Assembly: GCA_964019695.1 (NCBI GenBank)
Contig: OZ026522.1
Location: 60,652,811-60,716,810 of the forward strand
DNA: 64,000 nt
DNA from: Loripinus fragilis
Lineage: Eukaryota; Mollusca; Bivalvia; Lucinida; Lucinidae
Direction of reading: 5' to 3'
The notes under the pieces are model-generated. The model ran no database searches. It worked only from the letters and a program-made list of their open reading frames with translations, and was not told where the DNA came from. The translations under genes and the position numbers were made by a program. Of the stretch, positions 43,301 through 45,693 are shown piece by piece (position 1 is the first letter of the stretch; each line of letters starts with the position of its first letter).

Positions 43301-43387
43301 ATGACGCTTAATGTGGACAGAGCATGCACAGCCATGAACAAATATGAAGATTTTCCTGCATATCTACATCACTTTGAGAACTTTTAG
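1140..43387 (+). CDS. Duox: Dual oxidase (Duox), 3' two thirds, 14 exons
   Basis: Dual oxidases are membrane NADPH oxidases that pass electrons from cytosolic NADPH through FAD and two haems to oxygen, giving hydrogen peroxide under calcium control. Joined exons: 1140-1365, 3773-3866, 4480-4661, 9958-10024, 14811-15022, 20175-20405, 21942-22035, 24106-24155, 27736-28017, 29826-30055, 37308-37466, 39233-39388, 41585-41713, 43262-43387. The phases are consistent throughout and give 745 residues, about the expected length from EF-hand to C-terminus in this family. Visible motifs include EF-hand [12 protein letters not shown], ferric reductase helices with paired His, FAD motif [16 protein letters not shown] motifs [13 protein letters not shown] and FSCGPPPMT, and terminal HHFENF. 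All introns are GT-AG. The peroxidase-homology ectodomain and first transmembrane segment lie upstream of the window. The span includes long repeat-filled introns. Confidence 0.97.
1549..1816. mobile_element. GGATCC short inverted-repeat element, copy 1
   Basis: It opens with CATGCACGGATCCAG and closes with CTGGATCAGCGCATG, imperfect inverted repeats of CATGCGCGGATCCAG. The 5-bp target duplication TGATT is at 1544-1548 and 1817-1821. The interior holds poly-G and CACTGGTGGGCCGATGTTGG. It is a non-autonomous DNA element with no coding capacity, in the Duox intron after exon a. Confidence 0.8.
1980..2870. repeat. Degenerate satellite, about 120 bp period
   Basis: The core CTGCACAATTGAGGTTT recurs near 2002, 2133, 2249, 2365, 2511, 2630, 2752 and 2848. 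Between copies it is linked by GTGCACACCACAC-like, GGGGTCAAATGACA-like and TTGGTTCATAAACTA-like pieces. Spacing runs from about 96 to 146, mostly 116 to 131. It is intronic and old, judging by the divergence. The rest of this intron (2871-3772) shows only a small CCCCAGGTC/GACCTGGGG inverted pair near 3575-3635. Confidence 0.75.
3773..3866 (+). CDS. Duox: Duox exon b: second EF-hand (degenerate)
   Basis: The acceptor is aag|gtggcg and the donor ag|gtaatc. It encodes [20 protein letters not shown] followed by a short helix, the position of EF-hand 2. The loop reads [12 protein letters not shown], so usual ligand positions 3, 5 and 12 are Gln, Lys and Asn. The family norm is Asp, Asn or Ser, and Glu. 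Confidence 0.95.
3867..4479. repeat. Duox intron with dispersed repeat shared with 31440-31910
   Basis: About 3890-4290 shares ordered blocks with 31490-31910 in a later intron. Examples are TTGACTTC...CCACTT, TCAGTTTTGG-like, then a cluster of TGACGTC motifs (ATATGACGTCGCGTG here, ATATGACGTTATGTG there) and TATGTCATA/TATGACGTCATA. It is a non-coding dispersed element; the family is not recognised. Confidence 0.45.
4480..4661 (+). CDS. Duox: Duox exon c: post-EF-hand helical segment
   Basis: The acceptor is ttgtag|gggaatg and the donor is g|gtaata. It restores the Arg codon split across the intron and encodes the segment [20 protein letters not shown] and the following NFDAFKKIF. This corresponds to the EF-hand-like third element and start of the cytosolic linker in other Duox proteins. 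It ends in phase 1, matching exon d. Confidence 0.95.
4662..6977. repeat. Duox intron c-d, first part: hairpin and dispersed repeats
   Basis: Positions 5519-5620 form an inverted repeat with arms AGCTGCAAATTGTGTATGGT and ACCGTACACAATTTGCAGCT. Positions 5746-5786 carry a short piece of the Penelope-like 3' end (AAGTAAGTAAGGGTGCAAAG). Positions 5830-6060 (TGATCAGGCAGCTCTT region) recur at 43990-44200, 45960-46050 and, inverted, 52105-52350. Positions 6240-6540 recur, inverted, at 28380-28760. No exon was found in this stretch. Confidence 0.5.
6978..7604. repeat. Dispersed host repeat, left half, split by Penelope-like copy C
   Basis: From TGTCATGAAGATACAAG onward it matches 18151-18660 block by block (CTGACAAGA.TTTC, GATGGTGCTAAAGTGA, TCACTGAAAA). 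The right half resumes at 8581 and matches 18656-18870 (TTTTTGTAAACT, AACGTCATT, GTATGATGCA). The uninterrupted counterpart at 18651-18660 shows the pre-insertion site of copy C. Confidence 0.65.
7605..8580 (+). pseudogene. Penelope-like retroelement copy C, 5'-truncated
   Basis: It enters at the junction gatat|ctctcaactc and leaves at ttacttactt|tttgtaaac. The empty site is visible in the related repeat at 18651-18660. The remaining frame, 7606-8046, encodes the last part of the reverse transcriptase protein ([24 protein letters not shown] through TSDSMMVPT) and stops at TAA 8044-8046. The rest, to 8580, is the 3' untranslated region common to copies A and B. Internal frame is intact over this segment, so it is young, but it lacks all catalytic motifs. 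Confidence 0.85.
8885..9957. repeat. Dispersed repeat (AGTACCTGTTTAC family) and unassigned intron
   Basis: Positions 8885-9010 carry ATGAAATGCCG..TTATG.GGCATTT, then AAAGTACCTGTTTAC. This family recurs at about 520-620, 14300-14395, 19365-19490, 24495-24590 and 44290-44400. The head, ATTGTTTTTATGTAAGCAAGCAGTG, is also shared. From 9015 to 9957 I see no gene or structured repeat. Confidence 0.5.
9958..10024 (+). CDS. Duox: Duox exon d: short linker exon
   Basis: A 67-base exon (tttag|atcaga ... tacaa|gtaaga). With the carried-over base it reads [20 protein letters not shown] and NY. This is a basic linker segment like the one before the first core helix of other Duox proteins. It is supported because it is the only piece that reconciles the phase 1 end of exon c with the phase 2 start of exon e. 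Confidence 0.88.
10025..10518. repeat. Outer dispersed repeat, left part
   Basis: The part from about 10370 to 10518 (TATCAGATCAACGTGGCATG...GTTTTCAATG) corresponds to 23757-23875. Its continuation at 11134-11300 matches 23877-24050 (AACTGATAAA.GGAATACCAGGTT, GAATCGCTCAGC, GCCTTG.CTGGTAAACT). The frame that runs from exon d to 10434 is intronic read-through. Confidence 0.55.
10519..11133. mobile_element. 615 bp TAA-target inverted-repeat element
   Basis: Ends are AGCCCCCAGTTACACATTCC and its inverted counterpart GGAATGTGTAAATGGGGCT, flanked by TAA at 10516-10518 and 11134-11136. The unoccupied version, ATGGGTAAACTGATAAA with a single TAA, is at 23871-23887, proving a 3-bp duplication. A 3-bp TWA target fits the PIF/Harbinger superfamily. 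The interior is rich in CTACTA-type short repeats and has no coding frame. Confidence 0.85.
11134..11701. repeat. Outer dispersed repeat, right part, then unassigned intron
   Basis: Positions 11134-11300 pair with 23877-24050 as described for the left part. Within it GCTAGGCTTCCAGGACGCATG and CGCAGCCTTGCCTGGTAAAC form an imperfect inverted pair. From 11380 to 11701 I see no gene or clear repeat. Confidence 0.5.
11702..12911. mobile_element. 1.2 kb TA-flanked element, pogo-like ends
   Basis: It starts CAGTCAAACCTGTCTAAAGC and ends CAGTTTTGACTG, with TA on both sides (11700-11701 and 12912-12913). The CAGTCAAA ends plus a TA duplication suggest the Tc1/mariner-pogo group. CTTAATAGAGGT-like motifs recur near both ends (11770, 12803, 12873). 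Small minus-strand frames inside show no transposase motif I can recognise, so it is called non-autonomous. Confidence 0.65.
13005..13491 (-). pseudogene. Mariner-type transposase remnant, core deleted
   Basis: On the minus strand the ATG at 13489-13491 begins a reading with [20 protein letters not shown], then [19 protein letters not shown], typical of the N-terminal helix-turn-helix of mariner transposases. After an abrupt join near 13310 come pieces of the C-terminus: a [15 protein letters not shown] stretch, then [28 protein letters not shown] and GDYIEKQ. The DD(D) catalytic core between them is absent and stops and frameshifts occur. No clear terminal repeats seen. Confidence 0.75.
13566..14224. 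mobile_element. 659 bp TTAA-target element full of CCGTG motifs
   Basis: The ends are AGCCTGTGTGACACAGAACA and its inverted partner TGTTCTGTGTCAGACAGGCT. TTAA flanks both sides (13562-13565 and 14225-14228). TTAA duplication fits piggyBac or Kolobok families. The interior carries many copies of ACCGTG/GACCGTGTGAGACC in both orientations, for example 13745-13830, which creates overlapping spurious frames on both strands. No transposase. Confidence 0.8.
14553..14778. mobile_element. GGGCCTCG inverted-repeat element, copy 1
   Basis: Starts GGGCCTCGTCGCTAGAAAAA and ends TTTCCTCACTACAAGGCCC. It is flanked by a perfect 5-bp duplication ATATT (14548-14552 and 14779-14783). The interior contains AGTCTGATCAGCG and TTTCAATTTTCTAG. 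A better preserved copy is at 45457-45693 and a half copy at about 49760-49913. It lies 32 bases before the Duox exon e acceptor. Confidence 0.8.
14811..15022 (+). CDS. Duox: Duox exon e: linker and first core helix
   Basis: The acceptor is tttatttcag and the donor is t|gtatgt. It encodes a Pro/Thr-rich linker, then [20 protein letters not shown] and the hydrophobic [16 protein letters not shown], the first helix of the ferric reductase core. The acceptor sits only 32 bases after a short inverted-repeat element (14553-14778). Confidence 0.96.
15147..18150 (-). mobile_element. Penelope-like retroelement copy A, near complete
   Basis: The 3' end (AAGTAAGTAATGGTGC on the plus strand) starts near 15147 and the 5' edge is at about 18150. 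The insertion splits CAGATCTCAA...TGTCATGAAGATAC, which is continuous at 6968-6992, giving an empty site. It consists of about 670 bases of 3' untranslated region and one long minus-strand reading frame. The element is in an intron and antisense to Duox. No long terminal repeats. A 5' truncation is possible, since almost nothing precedes the first ATG. Confidence 0.85.
15817..18147 (-). CDS. Penelope-like reverse transcriptase with two in-frame UGA
   Basis: One frame from the ATG at 18145-18147 to TAA at 15817-15819 is interrupted only by TGA at 17593-17595 and 17179-17181. Before the first TGA are a basic N-terminus and a '[16 protein letters not shown]' region. Across it the sequence reads PAS-[UGA][20 protein letters not shown]. 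Reverse transcriptase motifs follow in order: [46 protein letters not shown], catalytic YLDD (plus-strand 16363-16380), FLDLHLSI and [10 protein letters not shown]. The LYTxLP and GxPMGTxxAP forms are typical of Penelope-like elements. The final TAA replaces a Lys codon present in copies B and C, cutting about 47 residues. I see no GIY-YIG endonuclease in this copy. A Naiad-type assignment rests on the UxC/CxC linker. Confidence 0.8.
18151..18870. repeat. Dispersed host repeat, uninterrupted copy
   Basis: Matches 6978-7604 plus 8581-8890, so it reveals the target site of Penelope-like copy C (CTATGATATTTTTGTAAACTG at 18650-18670). Its own left edge was the insertion site of copy A. No coding potential recognised. 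Confidence 0.65.
18871..20174. repeat. Duox intron e-f, second part
   Basis: Positions 19365-19490 are a copy of the AGTACCTGTTTAC dispersed repeat. Positions 19625-19651 and 19652-19678 are an exact 27-bp tandem duplication (TACTAGTAAGAACTTTTGAA...). The remainder, including 19700-20174 up to the exon f acceptor, shows nothing recognisable. Confidence 0.5.
20175..20405 (+). CDS. Duox: Duox exon f: core helices 2 and 3, first haem His
   Basis: The acceptor is ttttcag|attatt and the donor is acag|gtaggg. It opens with [20 protein letters not shown]. Then come the [20 protein letters not shown] helix and [20 protein letters not shown], where the His of AMHKF is the expected axial haem ligand of helix 3. 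This is the most conserved exon in the window. Confidence 0.98.
20406..21039. other. Duox intron f-g, first part: nothing recognised
   Basis: AT-rich intron. An open frame at 20635-20970 has no similarity I know and no splice support, so I do not call it coding. Confidence 0.4.
21040..21105 (+). repeat. tRNA-derived sequence, SINE head or tRNA pseudogene
   Basis: TGGCTTTGTGGTAGAGAGTT resembles a tRNA A box and AGGTTTGATCC a B box, separated by an anticodon-arm-like CGCATTGCATGTAAAAGG. The pattern is closest to tRNA-Ala(UGC). The acceptor stem ends do not pair well and no CCA or terminal TTTT follows at the right place, so it is not a functional tRNA gene. Confidence 0.5.
21400..21505. repeat. 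Fold-back fragment (ACATATGTTTTGG family)
   Basis: AACATATGTTTTGGGTGCTC and the inverted-sense CCCACAACATATGTTTTGGT flank GTCTCATTGAGAC. Related pieces occur at 28275-28340, 30240-30370 and 46435-46510. Only the termini are recognisable. From 21506 to 21941 nothing else is seen. Confidence 0.5.
21942..22035 (+). CDS. Duox: Duox exon g: second haem His of helix 3
   Basis: The acceptor is ccttttcag|taattc and the donor is gc|gtaagt. It encodes [20 protein letters not shown] and [12 protein letters not shown]. His in HVIGHG is the family's second haem ligand on this helix, 14 residues after the first. No long frame covers it; it was found by phase and motif. Confidence 0.96.
22036..24105. repeat. 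Duox intron g-h: palindrome and dispersed repeat
   Basis: Positions 22036-23290 show nothing I recognise. Positions 23343-23374 are a near-perfect palindrome (ATCAGCCCGAGAGCT / AGCTCTCAGGCTGAT). Positions 23757-24050 are the uninterrupted copy of the outer repeat seen around 10370-11300, with the empty site for the TAA element at 23871-23887. Confidence 0.5.
24106..24155 (+). CDS. Duox: Duox exon h: 50-base exon
   Basis: The acceptor is atttcag|aactga and the donor is cacag|gtatat. It encodes [16 protein letters not shown], the extracellular loop running into core helix 4. Phases match both neighbours (2 in, 1 out). The next intron was invaded by an LTR retrotransposon. Confidence 0.94.
24709..24924 (+). 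repeat. 5' LTR
   Basis: 216 bp with 5'-TGTTAA...TTAACA-3' ends. Contains a perfect cAMP-response-type palindrome TGACGTCA at 24802-24809, a second TGACGTTA at 24832-24839, a TATATA stretch near 24775, and AATAAA at 24871-24876, so promoter and polyadenylation elements are all present. Confidence 0.93.
24926..24936 (+). promoter_or_regulatory. Primer-binding site of LTR element
   Basis: TGGTAGCAGAG begins two bases after the LTR and matches the complement of the 3' terminal 11 bases of eukaryotic initiator tRNA-Met (…CTCTGCTACCA). The twelfth base already departs, which is usual for such sites. Confidence 0.75.
25019..26716 (+). CDS. Gag-protease polyprotein of LTR element
   Basis: 565 residues from the ATG 82 bases after the primer site. 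The N-terminal two thirds is a helical, highly charged gag ([15 protein letters not shown]). At residues 266-279 is a zinc knuckle [14 protein letters not shown] (CX2CX4HX4C), followed near residue 322 by a retroviral-type aspartic protease active site, [11 protein letters not shown], and later [19 protein letters not shown], the second half of the protease fold. After the protease the frame holds a 14-residue tandem duplication ([14 protein letters not shown] / [14 protein letters not shown]) and ends without any reverse transcriptase. Intact frame and near-identical LTRs say the insertion is recent. Superfamily (Copia or other) cannot be fixed without pol. Confidence 0.9.
   Translation: MSLTVNPPTLTKVKTYERFRQETLAWTEITDLCKEKQAIAIALSLPEEDETMIREKVFDQLQLEDLKGENGMSILLNFLDKHLSKDDLTDSLDKFEDFDNIERKEEQSIQEYIAMFDLKYRKIQKKHMTLSSEILAFRLIKRANITREEKLLVLTGMNYENRTSLYEEAVKSLKKFKGDNSIGSTIVRSEMKLEPTIIVANKEAMVAEGCVKAKQTAILSKQRERSWNRRKYFQDSRKQISRQSNRIMGKRKKINPIGTDGRYLTCKSCGSYRHLLVDCPDSWENMTKVYTAEDEHVVLYTGCVTDKNAEIKTNSSDCAVLDSGCSSNVCGKLWLDNYLKTLDQEDRDEIYYSSGKRLFTFGCGTQLKSKGECIIPAFIAGRRVKIKTDVVDSEIPLLLSRNEMKNLGAKIDLKNDRAEIFGKTVLINVAHSGHYSLSINKKINKRASIDNTMEFDSVKEGTVRRQQQKQAESNNNSVLAKSCIQKDKENSILANSCIRKDKEDLNSYRPWQTKERTRLQCKSELPKKTSQFDHTAVIKPSMGYFGDRRSTLLSVDKRQEIDAYM
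27023..27041 (+). promoter_or_regulatory. Polypurine tract of LTR element
   Basis: An A/G-only run (AAAAAGAAAAAAAGAAAA) sits about 10 bases before the 3' LTR, the expected place for the plus-strand primer of an LTR retrotransposon. Confidence 0.65.
27051..27266 (+). repeat. 3' LTR
   Basis: 216 bp, identical to the 5' LTR except A for G in CATTA(A/G)CGTT. The CRE-type palindrome is at 27144-27151 and AATAAA at 27213-27218. The CGCAT target duplication follows. Confidence 0.93.
27736..28017 (+). CDS. Duox: Duox exon i: helices 4 to 6 with second haem His pair
   Basis: The acceptor is tatttcag|gattaa and the donor is tctg|gtaatt. It encodes helix 4 ([18 protein letters not shown]), then [19 protein letters not shown] with the two His that pair with those of helix 3, then [15 protein letters not shown] and [18 protein letters not shown], the entry to the FAD domain. 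An open frame runs upstream of the acceptor into G-rich intron DNA but is not coding. Confidence 0.98.
28018..29825. repeat. Duox intron i-j: fold-back elements and hairpin
   Basis: Positions 28083-28285 are a truncated member of the TA-flanked family intact at 42144-42354, with the central GTATTGCAGAATGCTC/GAGCATTCTGCAATAC hairpin. It abuts an ACATATGTTTTAG fragment to about 28340. Positions 28380-28760 are an inverted copy of 6240-6540. Positions 28951-29066 form a hairpin with roughly 40-base arms (ATTGACTTCAATGAGGTAGA / TCTACCGTAATTGAAGTCAA). Positions 29070-29825 show nothing further. Confidence 0.55.
29826..30055 (+). CDS. Duox: Duox exon j: FAD-binding barrel
   Basis: The acceptor is atttcag|atgttc and the donor is aaag|gtaaat. 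It encodes [20 protein letters not shown], the FAD motif [11 protein letters not shown], and [10 protein letters not shown]. The exon ends at a codon boundary, matching phase 0 of exon k. Confidence 0.98.
30056..34041. other. Duox intron j-k, first part: little recognisable
   Basis: Positions 30230-30370 hold a fragment of the ACATATGTTTTGG fold-back family. Positions 31380-31465 contain repeated TTTCACATGTGAAAATATAA palindromes. Positions 31490-31910 match the dispersed repeat of intron b-c, with clustered TGACGTCA-like motifs. The rest has no exon, RNA gene or clear repeat that I can support; short frames at 32725 and 33225-33465 lack any known motif. Confidence 0.45.
34042..34570 (-). repeat. 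Penelope-like 3' end, second subfamily, fragment
   Basis: GTAAGTGAGTATAATCAGGAAATACCACAATGACAAACC is organised like the 3' end of copies A to C (AAGTAAGGGTGCAAAGATCAGGAATCGATACAATC). The longer relative at 44580-45290 joins this sequence to a stretch clearly matching the end of the coding region of copies A to C, which supports the kinship. Open frames on the minus strand are by-products. Confidence 0.55.
34571..35369. repeat. Intron sequence with GGATCC-element fragment
   Basis: About 35075-35250 is a truncated copy of the GGATCC inverted-repeat family. It has GGGGTCCAGACCCCCCCCCC, TTTAGGGTTTCTTAGCAACACTGG and CTCATCAACAA, without intact ends. Nothing recognised in 34571-35074. Confidence 0.5.
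36605..36832. mobile_element. Short inverted-repeat element inside duplicated block
   Basis: CCTGAGGTTATAAAAGGTTT...CTCAGCTGAGC and GCTCAGCTGAGTTGAG...TTTTATAACCTCGGGG form terminal inverted repeats. The first copy of the duplicated block (around 35855-35870) lacks this insert, indicating insertion after the duplication. Confidence 0.65.
36794..36943. repeat. Exact 73-bp direct repeat
   Basis: GTTGAGTATTAAATTTTTTA... to ...GAGCTCTTATCT at 36794-36866 is repeated without a mismatch at 36871-36943, spaced by TTTA. It spans the right end of the 36605-36832 element plus flank, so the event is later than that insertion, or an assembly artefact. Confidence 0.9.
37308..37466 (+). CDS. Duox: Duox exon k: NADPH pyrophosphate loop
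   Basis: The acceptor is gattgcag|ctgtat and the donor is aaaaag|gtgagt. It encodes [19 protein letters not shown] and then [19 protein letters not shown], the glycine-rich NADPH-binding loop. The intron before it, about 7.25 kb, is the longest in the gene. Confidence 0.98.
37630..37962. mobile_element. GGATCC inverted-repeat element, copy 2
   Basis: Ends CATGTGCGGATCCAGAG and CTTTCTGGATCCGCGCATG. Flanks are ACACC (37625-37629) and ACACT (37963-37967), a 5-bp duplication with one change. It contains poly-G and poly-A tracts and part of the internal palindrome. Confidence 0.82.
38087..38391. mobile_element. GGATCC inverted-repeat element, copy 3
   Basis: Starts CATGCGCGGATCCAGAAAGT. The right end is degenerate (GTATCCGCCTGAG). 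TTATC flanks both sides (38082-38086 and 38392-38396). The centre is a palindrome, CGCCAATTAAATGGCG extended by GCCCGCCAGCGAAA / TTTCGCTGGCAGGC. Confidence 0.8.
38530..38620 (-). repeat. Penelope-like 3' end fragment
   Basis: AAGTAAGTTAGGGTGCAAAGATCAGGAATCTATACAGTC... through CCAATGGGAAAGTG is the terminal roughly 85 bases of the family of copies A to C, 5'-truncated. It includes an 8-base internal duplication (CCAATAACCAATGG). Confidence 0.8.
38776..38842. repeat. Near-perfect hairpin, about 31-base arms
   Basis: GTTATAGTTTGCATTAATGA...ATATAGGCC, a 4-base TTAA turn, then GGGCCTATATTATCATTAAT...AACTATAAC. Arms pair almost throughout with one bulge. No flanking terminal repeats recognised. 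Confidence 0.9.
38918..39167. mobile_element. GGATCC inverted-repeat element, copy 4
   Basis: Ends CATGCGCGGATCCAGAAAG and CTCTGAACCCGCGCATG, flanked by CTGGC and CTGGT (38913-38917, 39168-39172). It ends 65 bases before the Duox exon l acceptor. Confidence 0.82.
39233..39388 (+). CDS. Duox: Duox exon l: dehydrogenase domain
   Basis: The acceptor is gatttcag|gtttat and the donor is atgctg|gtacgt. It encodes [19 protein letters not shown], then VNVHIFITQ and KFDLRTTML. Two copies of one short inverted-repeat transposon bracket it: one ends 65 bases before the acceptor, the next begins 10 bases after the exon end. Confidence 0.98.
39399..40196. mobile_element. GGATCC inverted-repeat element, copy 5, with nested insert
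   Basis: Starts CATGCGCGGATCCAGAAAGT ten bases after the Duox exon l end and finishes GATGCGCGCATG. Flanks are TTACA and TTTCA. It is interrupted at 39624 by a TA-flanked pogo-like element (39626-40104). Without the insert it is about 317 bp, like its relatives. The centre is GCCAGCAAAACGCCATTTAA with its palindromic complement. Confidence 0.82.
39626..40104. mobile_element. 479 bp pogo/Tigger-like non-autonomous element
   Basis: CAGTCAAAACTCTTTATAACG and its inverted partner CGTTATAAAGAGGGTTGACTG, with TA duplicated at 39624-39625 and 40105-40106. CTCTTTATAACAGAAT motifs recur inside. The CAGTCAAA.CTC.TTATAACG end is the classic pogo/Tigger form. No transposase. Confidence 0.88.
40197..40940. 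other. Duox intron l-m, middle: nothing recognised
   Basis: No exon, RNA gene or element that I can support, apart from a GATCAGACTGCG...CAGACTGGTC fragment near 40736-40770 that belongs to a dispersed family also seen near 14600, 43690 and 45520. Confidence 0.4.
40941..41584 (+). repeat. 94-bp tandem array of partial Duox exon m with its acceptor
   Basis: Exon-like starts at 41028, 41122, 41216, 41304, 41397 and 41491 precede the true exon at 41585, at spacings of 94, 94, 88, 93, 94 and 94. A further broken unit lies at about 40950-41020. Each unit is TTTTAATCATTAATATTTTTCAG followed by about 70 bases matching the start of exon m (TATATCTGTGAAAGGCACTT...). AG acceptors are kept at units 1 and 3 to 5 and lost at 2 and 6. 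Units that read cleanly, such as 4, give [20 protein letters not shown] then ALTSLNH and an in-frame TAA. Confidence 0.95.
41585..41713 (+). CDS. Duox: Duox exon m: functional copy at end of decoy array
   Basis: The acceptor is tttttcag|tatatc and the donor is ctgag|gtagag. It encodes [20 protein letters not shown], then [20 protein letters not shown] and HPE. It is the only full-length copy; about six degenerate copies of its acceptor and first 70 bases lie tandemly upstream. Confidence 0.98.
41817..42023. mobile_element. TA-flanked fold-back element, copy a
   Basis: Ends are decayed (CGACAAAACCTATCTGAAAC and AGAAAGGTTTTACTT), but the centre is a clean hairpin TATTGCAGAATGCTCCAGCTTGGAGCATTCTGCAATA. 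Same orientation as the neighbour at 42144-42354. Confidence 0.75.
42144..42354. mobile_element. TA-flanked fold-back element, copy b
   Basis: CAGTAAACCCTGTGTTAAAC and its inverted partner GTTTAATACAGGTTTAACTG with TA on each side (42142-42143, 42355-42356). Central hairpin TAGAATGCTCC...GGGAGCATTCT. Tc1/mariner-like by ends and target. Confidence 0.8.
42357..43261. other. Duox last intron, second part: nothing recognised
   Basis: A weak fragment at 42530-42640 resembles the interior of the GGGCCTCG element (AGCCTGCTAAGC...GAAAATTGAATTATCGCTCGTAGC). Otherwise unstructured AT-rich intron up to the terminal exon acceptor. Confidence 0.4.
43262..43387 (+). CDS. Duox: Duox terminal exon n
   Basis: The acceptor is ctatcacag|gcaagg. 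It encodes [20 protein letters not shown] and the C-terminus YLHHFENF, then TAG at 43385-43387. The last residues match the Glu-Asn-Phe end shared by NADPH oxidases. Confidence 0.98.
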   Translation, partial: ARQIGVFSCGPPPMTLNVDRACTAMNKYEDFPAYLHHFENF

Positions 43388-44579
43388 ATACTTTTAAACT
43401 GTTTATCCCGAATTTTAAGACGTCTATCTCAAAGTCCAATGCTTATCAGTTTAACTGCTGACTGACAAACCAGCTGAAAATATCATGAGCTGTTGCTGTC
43501 TTTAAAACATATCAATTTTAGCAAACAGTATTGAATATAATTTGGCTGTTTCATCCGTTATAGAGTGACTTTCACAACAGCTATCTGTGGCAAGCCAGGC
43601 GTTTATCAAATTATGTGGAGGTTTTAAAATAAAATGAGCTCCAAACAATGTGGTATGTGCGGCCAGTAAAGCCTCAGATCAGCCTGCGCATATGCACAGT
43701 CTGATCAGAGCCTTTGCCTGTCGCTTGAATAATTTGTGACTGTTTAGCTATTGCTTGAACATCATTTGGAGTTTCTAAGCTTAACAGGAGGCTGCATAGG
43801 CTCGTCTGAGTCTACTCTTGTTGAAATACCAAATTGTTGGAAATCACATGTCATGGCTCAAATTAAAGTGGAACGTAAAGCATCAACACAAACAAATTGG
43901 ACAGAGCATATTGCACCAGCCAATGAGGAAAAAATTGGACAGAAAATAGCGCCAGCCTATGAGATAAAAATTGACACTTCATTGAGTGACAGAATTGACT
44001 TGAAATTATACTTTAACCCTTTACTTCAACGATATTTATGCTAAGCTCCATCCATTTTTAATAATTATAAAAATAAACTTTCACGTTTGTTCATAGAAAA
44101 AAGAAATGACTGTCAGGTCCACTGGTGTAGGATCTTATCTTATTATAGTTCAATAAGCAAACAGCAATCATGCAGCTCTTTTCTGATTGGTGTATGGTCA
44201 AGGTCTACTCCATTTGCAAAAAGTGTAAAAAGCATCTGTATGGGGTAAATGATTAAATCGTTGTATACCAATAAAGTTTTTCTTTTGGTTTGATACAATT
44301 AACTTGCCTTTTATGTTTCTGCTAACAGTGTGGGCCCTTTTAAAATGACACGTTATATCTGAATCTTCACTGTTTGTCAAAGCACCTTTTCTGGGTTTTC
44401 AGTTTATCAAAAGTATAAAATACTCTAGAATTTAAGATGCTAAGCTAGATGTGTAACAATTGTCTAAAACTATCAGATTCTTCAGTATTGGAAGTAAGTG
44501 TTTGGAAGGCGATGACTTGAATGAGCAGCTGCGTGGGCTCACCTTAGCATTCTATGGTCGCAATTGCTATAAATAAGCA
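43388..44579. repeat. Duox 3' flank with dispersed elements
   Basis: About 43647-43875 is an element with ends CCAAACAATGTGGTATGTGC and CCAAATTGTTGGAAATCACATGTCATGGC and the interior GCCTCAGATCAGCCTGCGCATATGCACAGTCTGATC. An inverted copy is at about 52480-52722. Positions 43990-44250 match 5830-6060, and 44290-44400 are the AGTACCTGTTTAC-type repeat. No gene recognised. Confidence 0.55.
43628..43633 (+). promoter_or_regulatory. Probable Duox polyadenylation signal
   Basis: A canonical AATAAA lies about 240 bases after the Duox stop codon, with GT-rich sequence (GTGGTATGTGCGG) shortly after. It also sits at the edge of a dispersed element starting near 43647, so the 3' end could have shifted. 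Placement by motif only. Confidence 0.5.
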
Positions 44580-45290
44580 TTTCCCAAATAAAGTAAATTA
44601 GTATGATCAGGAAATATCACAATCACAAACCGCAGACAACCCCGTGGCACCGCGAGGAAGAGCCGCTCAACCATCACGAGACAAGGGGAAGACAAATTAA
44701 ACAAAGCCACCAGCTCTCTCTTCCCCATCAAGATGATTGCAATACTAGAATGGACATTAAGTAACATACAACAAAACATAAAAACAATTACAGACTCCCA
44801 CAATGGGAGTAACAATAAACAAAAAGTCAACAACAACAGAACCACCGCCTTAGAAGGGACAGCAGCCTAAGCCACCTGGGGGGGGGGGGGGGGGCTTAAA
44901 TGCATTTTACTGGTACCAAATCTTTGCCCTAGATTCTGCTGTTGTTGAAGTACAAGAAATGTTCAGCTCGCATGGAGGCCATCTAACTAATGCAATGTAT
45001 CATTGAGAAACACTCTAATCAAATTAACACACTATGATAAAACAAAGAAAAGCGCTCATGACTCACAGATAGTCAGAGCTAAAGAAAACCTCAAGTTGAG
45101 CCTCGGTGGGTCCAGCTACAGATAAGCATCAGGCACCAACCAACGGATTAAAGCTTTACGCCAGAGTCGTCATAGAGTCTGAGGCCTGACCCACCGTCGT
45201 GCAATTAAAGAGGAAACCATAGCTATAAACCGTGATTGGGTTTTAAACTAGGTATGCAGACTGTCGCATTATAGCCAGGTTGGCTAAAAT
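44580..45290 (-). pseudogene. Penelope-like element, second subfamily, 3' part
   Basis: The plus strand reads GTATGATCAGGAAATATCAC, an untranslated region, then at 45090-45290 CTCGGTGGGTCCAGCTACAG...GTCATAGAGTCTGAGGCCTGACCCACCGTCGTGCAATTAAAGAGG. This is a divergent version of copy A's 15625-15800 (end of coding region and stop). So it is a diverged relative with a different 3' tail. Relatives of that tail are at 34042-34570 and 62133-62270. Confidence 0.7.
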
Positions 45291-45456
45291 CAATGTGTAT
45301 CTGTATGTGTATCTGGATAATGATTTTGATAATACAGTCAAGGACCTAAAGTAATTACACAAAATTCATTTTCTATAGACTTTAATGCTTTTTTATGTTT
45401 ACAAGAATCTCTTTATTACGTATGTGATAACTAGATTTAAAAATCAATAACTTTAT

Positions 45457-45693
45457 GGGCCGCAACGCGAGAAAACCTGTCTTCGGGGGTTTGCGAACAA
45501 CACAGACGCAGATCAGCCTGCGCATCCGCGCAGACTGATCAGCGCCTTTGTTATTCGCTTTTTGGTAAGTTTCATATGTAAACTTGCCACGGGTGAAATT
45601 TCGATTTTCTAGAGCGTCTCTGTAGCTGGGGAGACTGGTTTGAATCTCGCTATGACGGAAACCCCGAAGACATGTTTTCTCGCGACGAGGCCC
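45457..45693. mobile_element. GGGCCTCG inverted-repeat element, copy 2
   Basis: GGGCCGCAACGCGAGAAAAC...CTTCGGGG and its inverted partner CCCCGAAGACATGTTTTCTC...GACGAGGCCC form long terminal inverted repeats. The interior has AGCCTGCGCATCCGCGCAGACTGATCAGCG. Flanks TTAT/TTAT suggest a 4 or 5 bp duplication. Confidence 0.85.
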
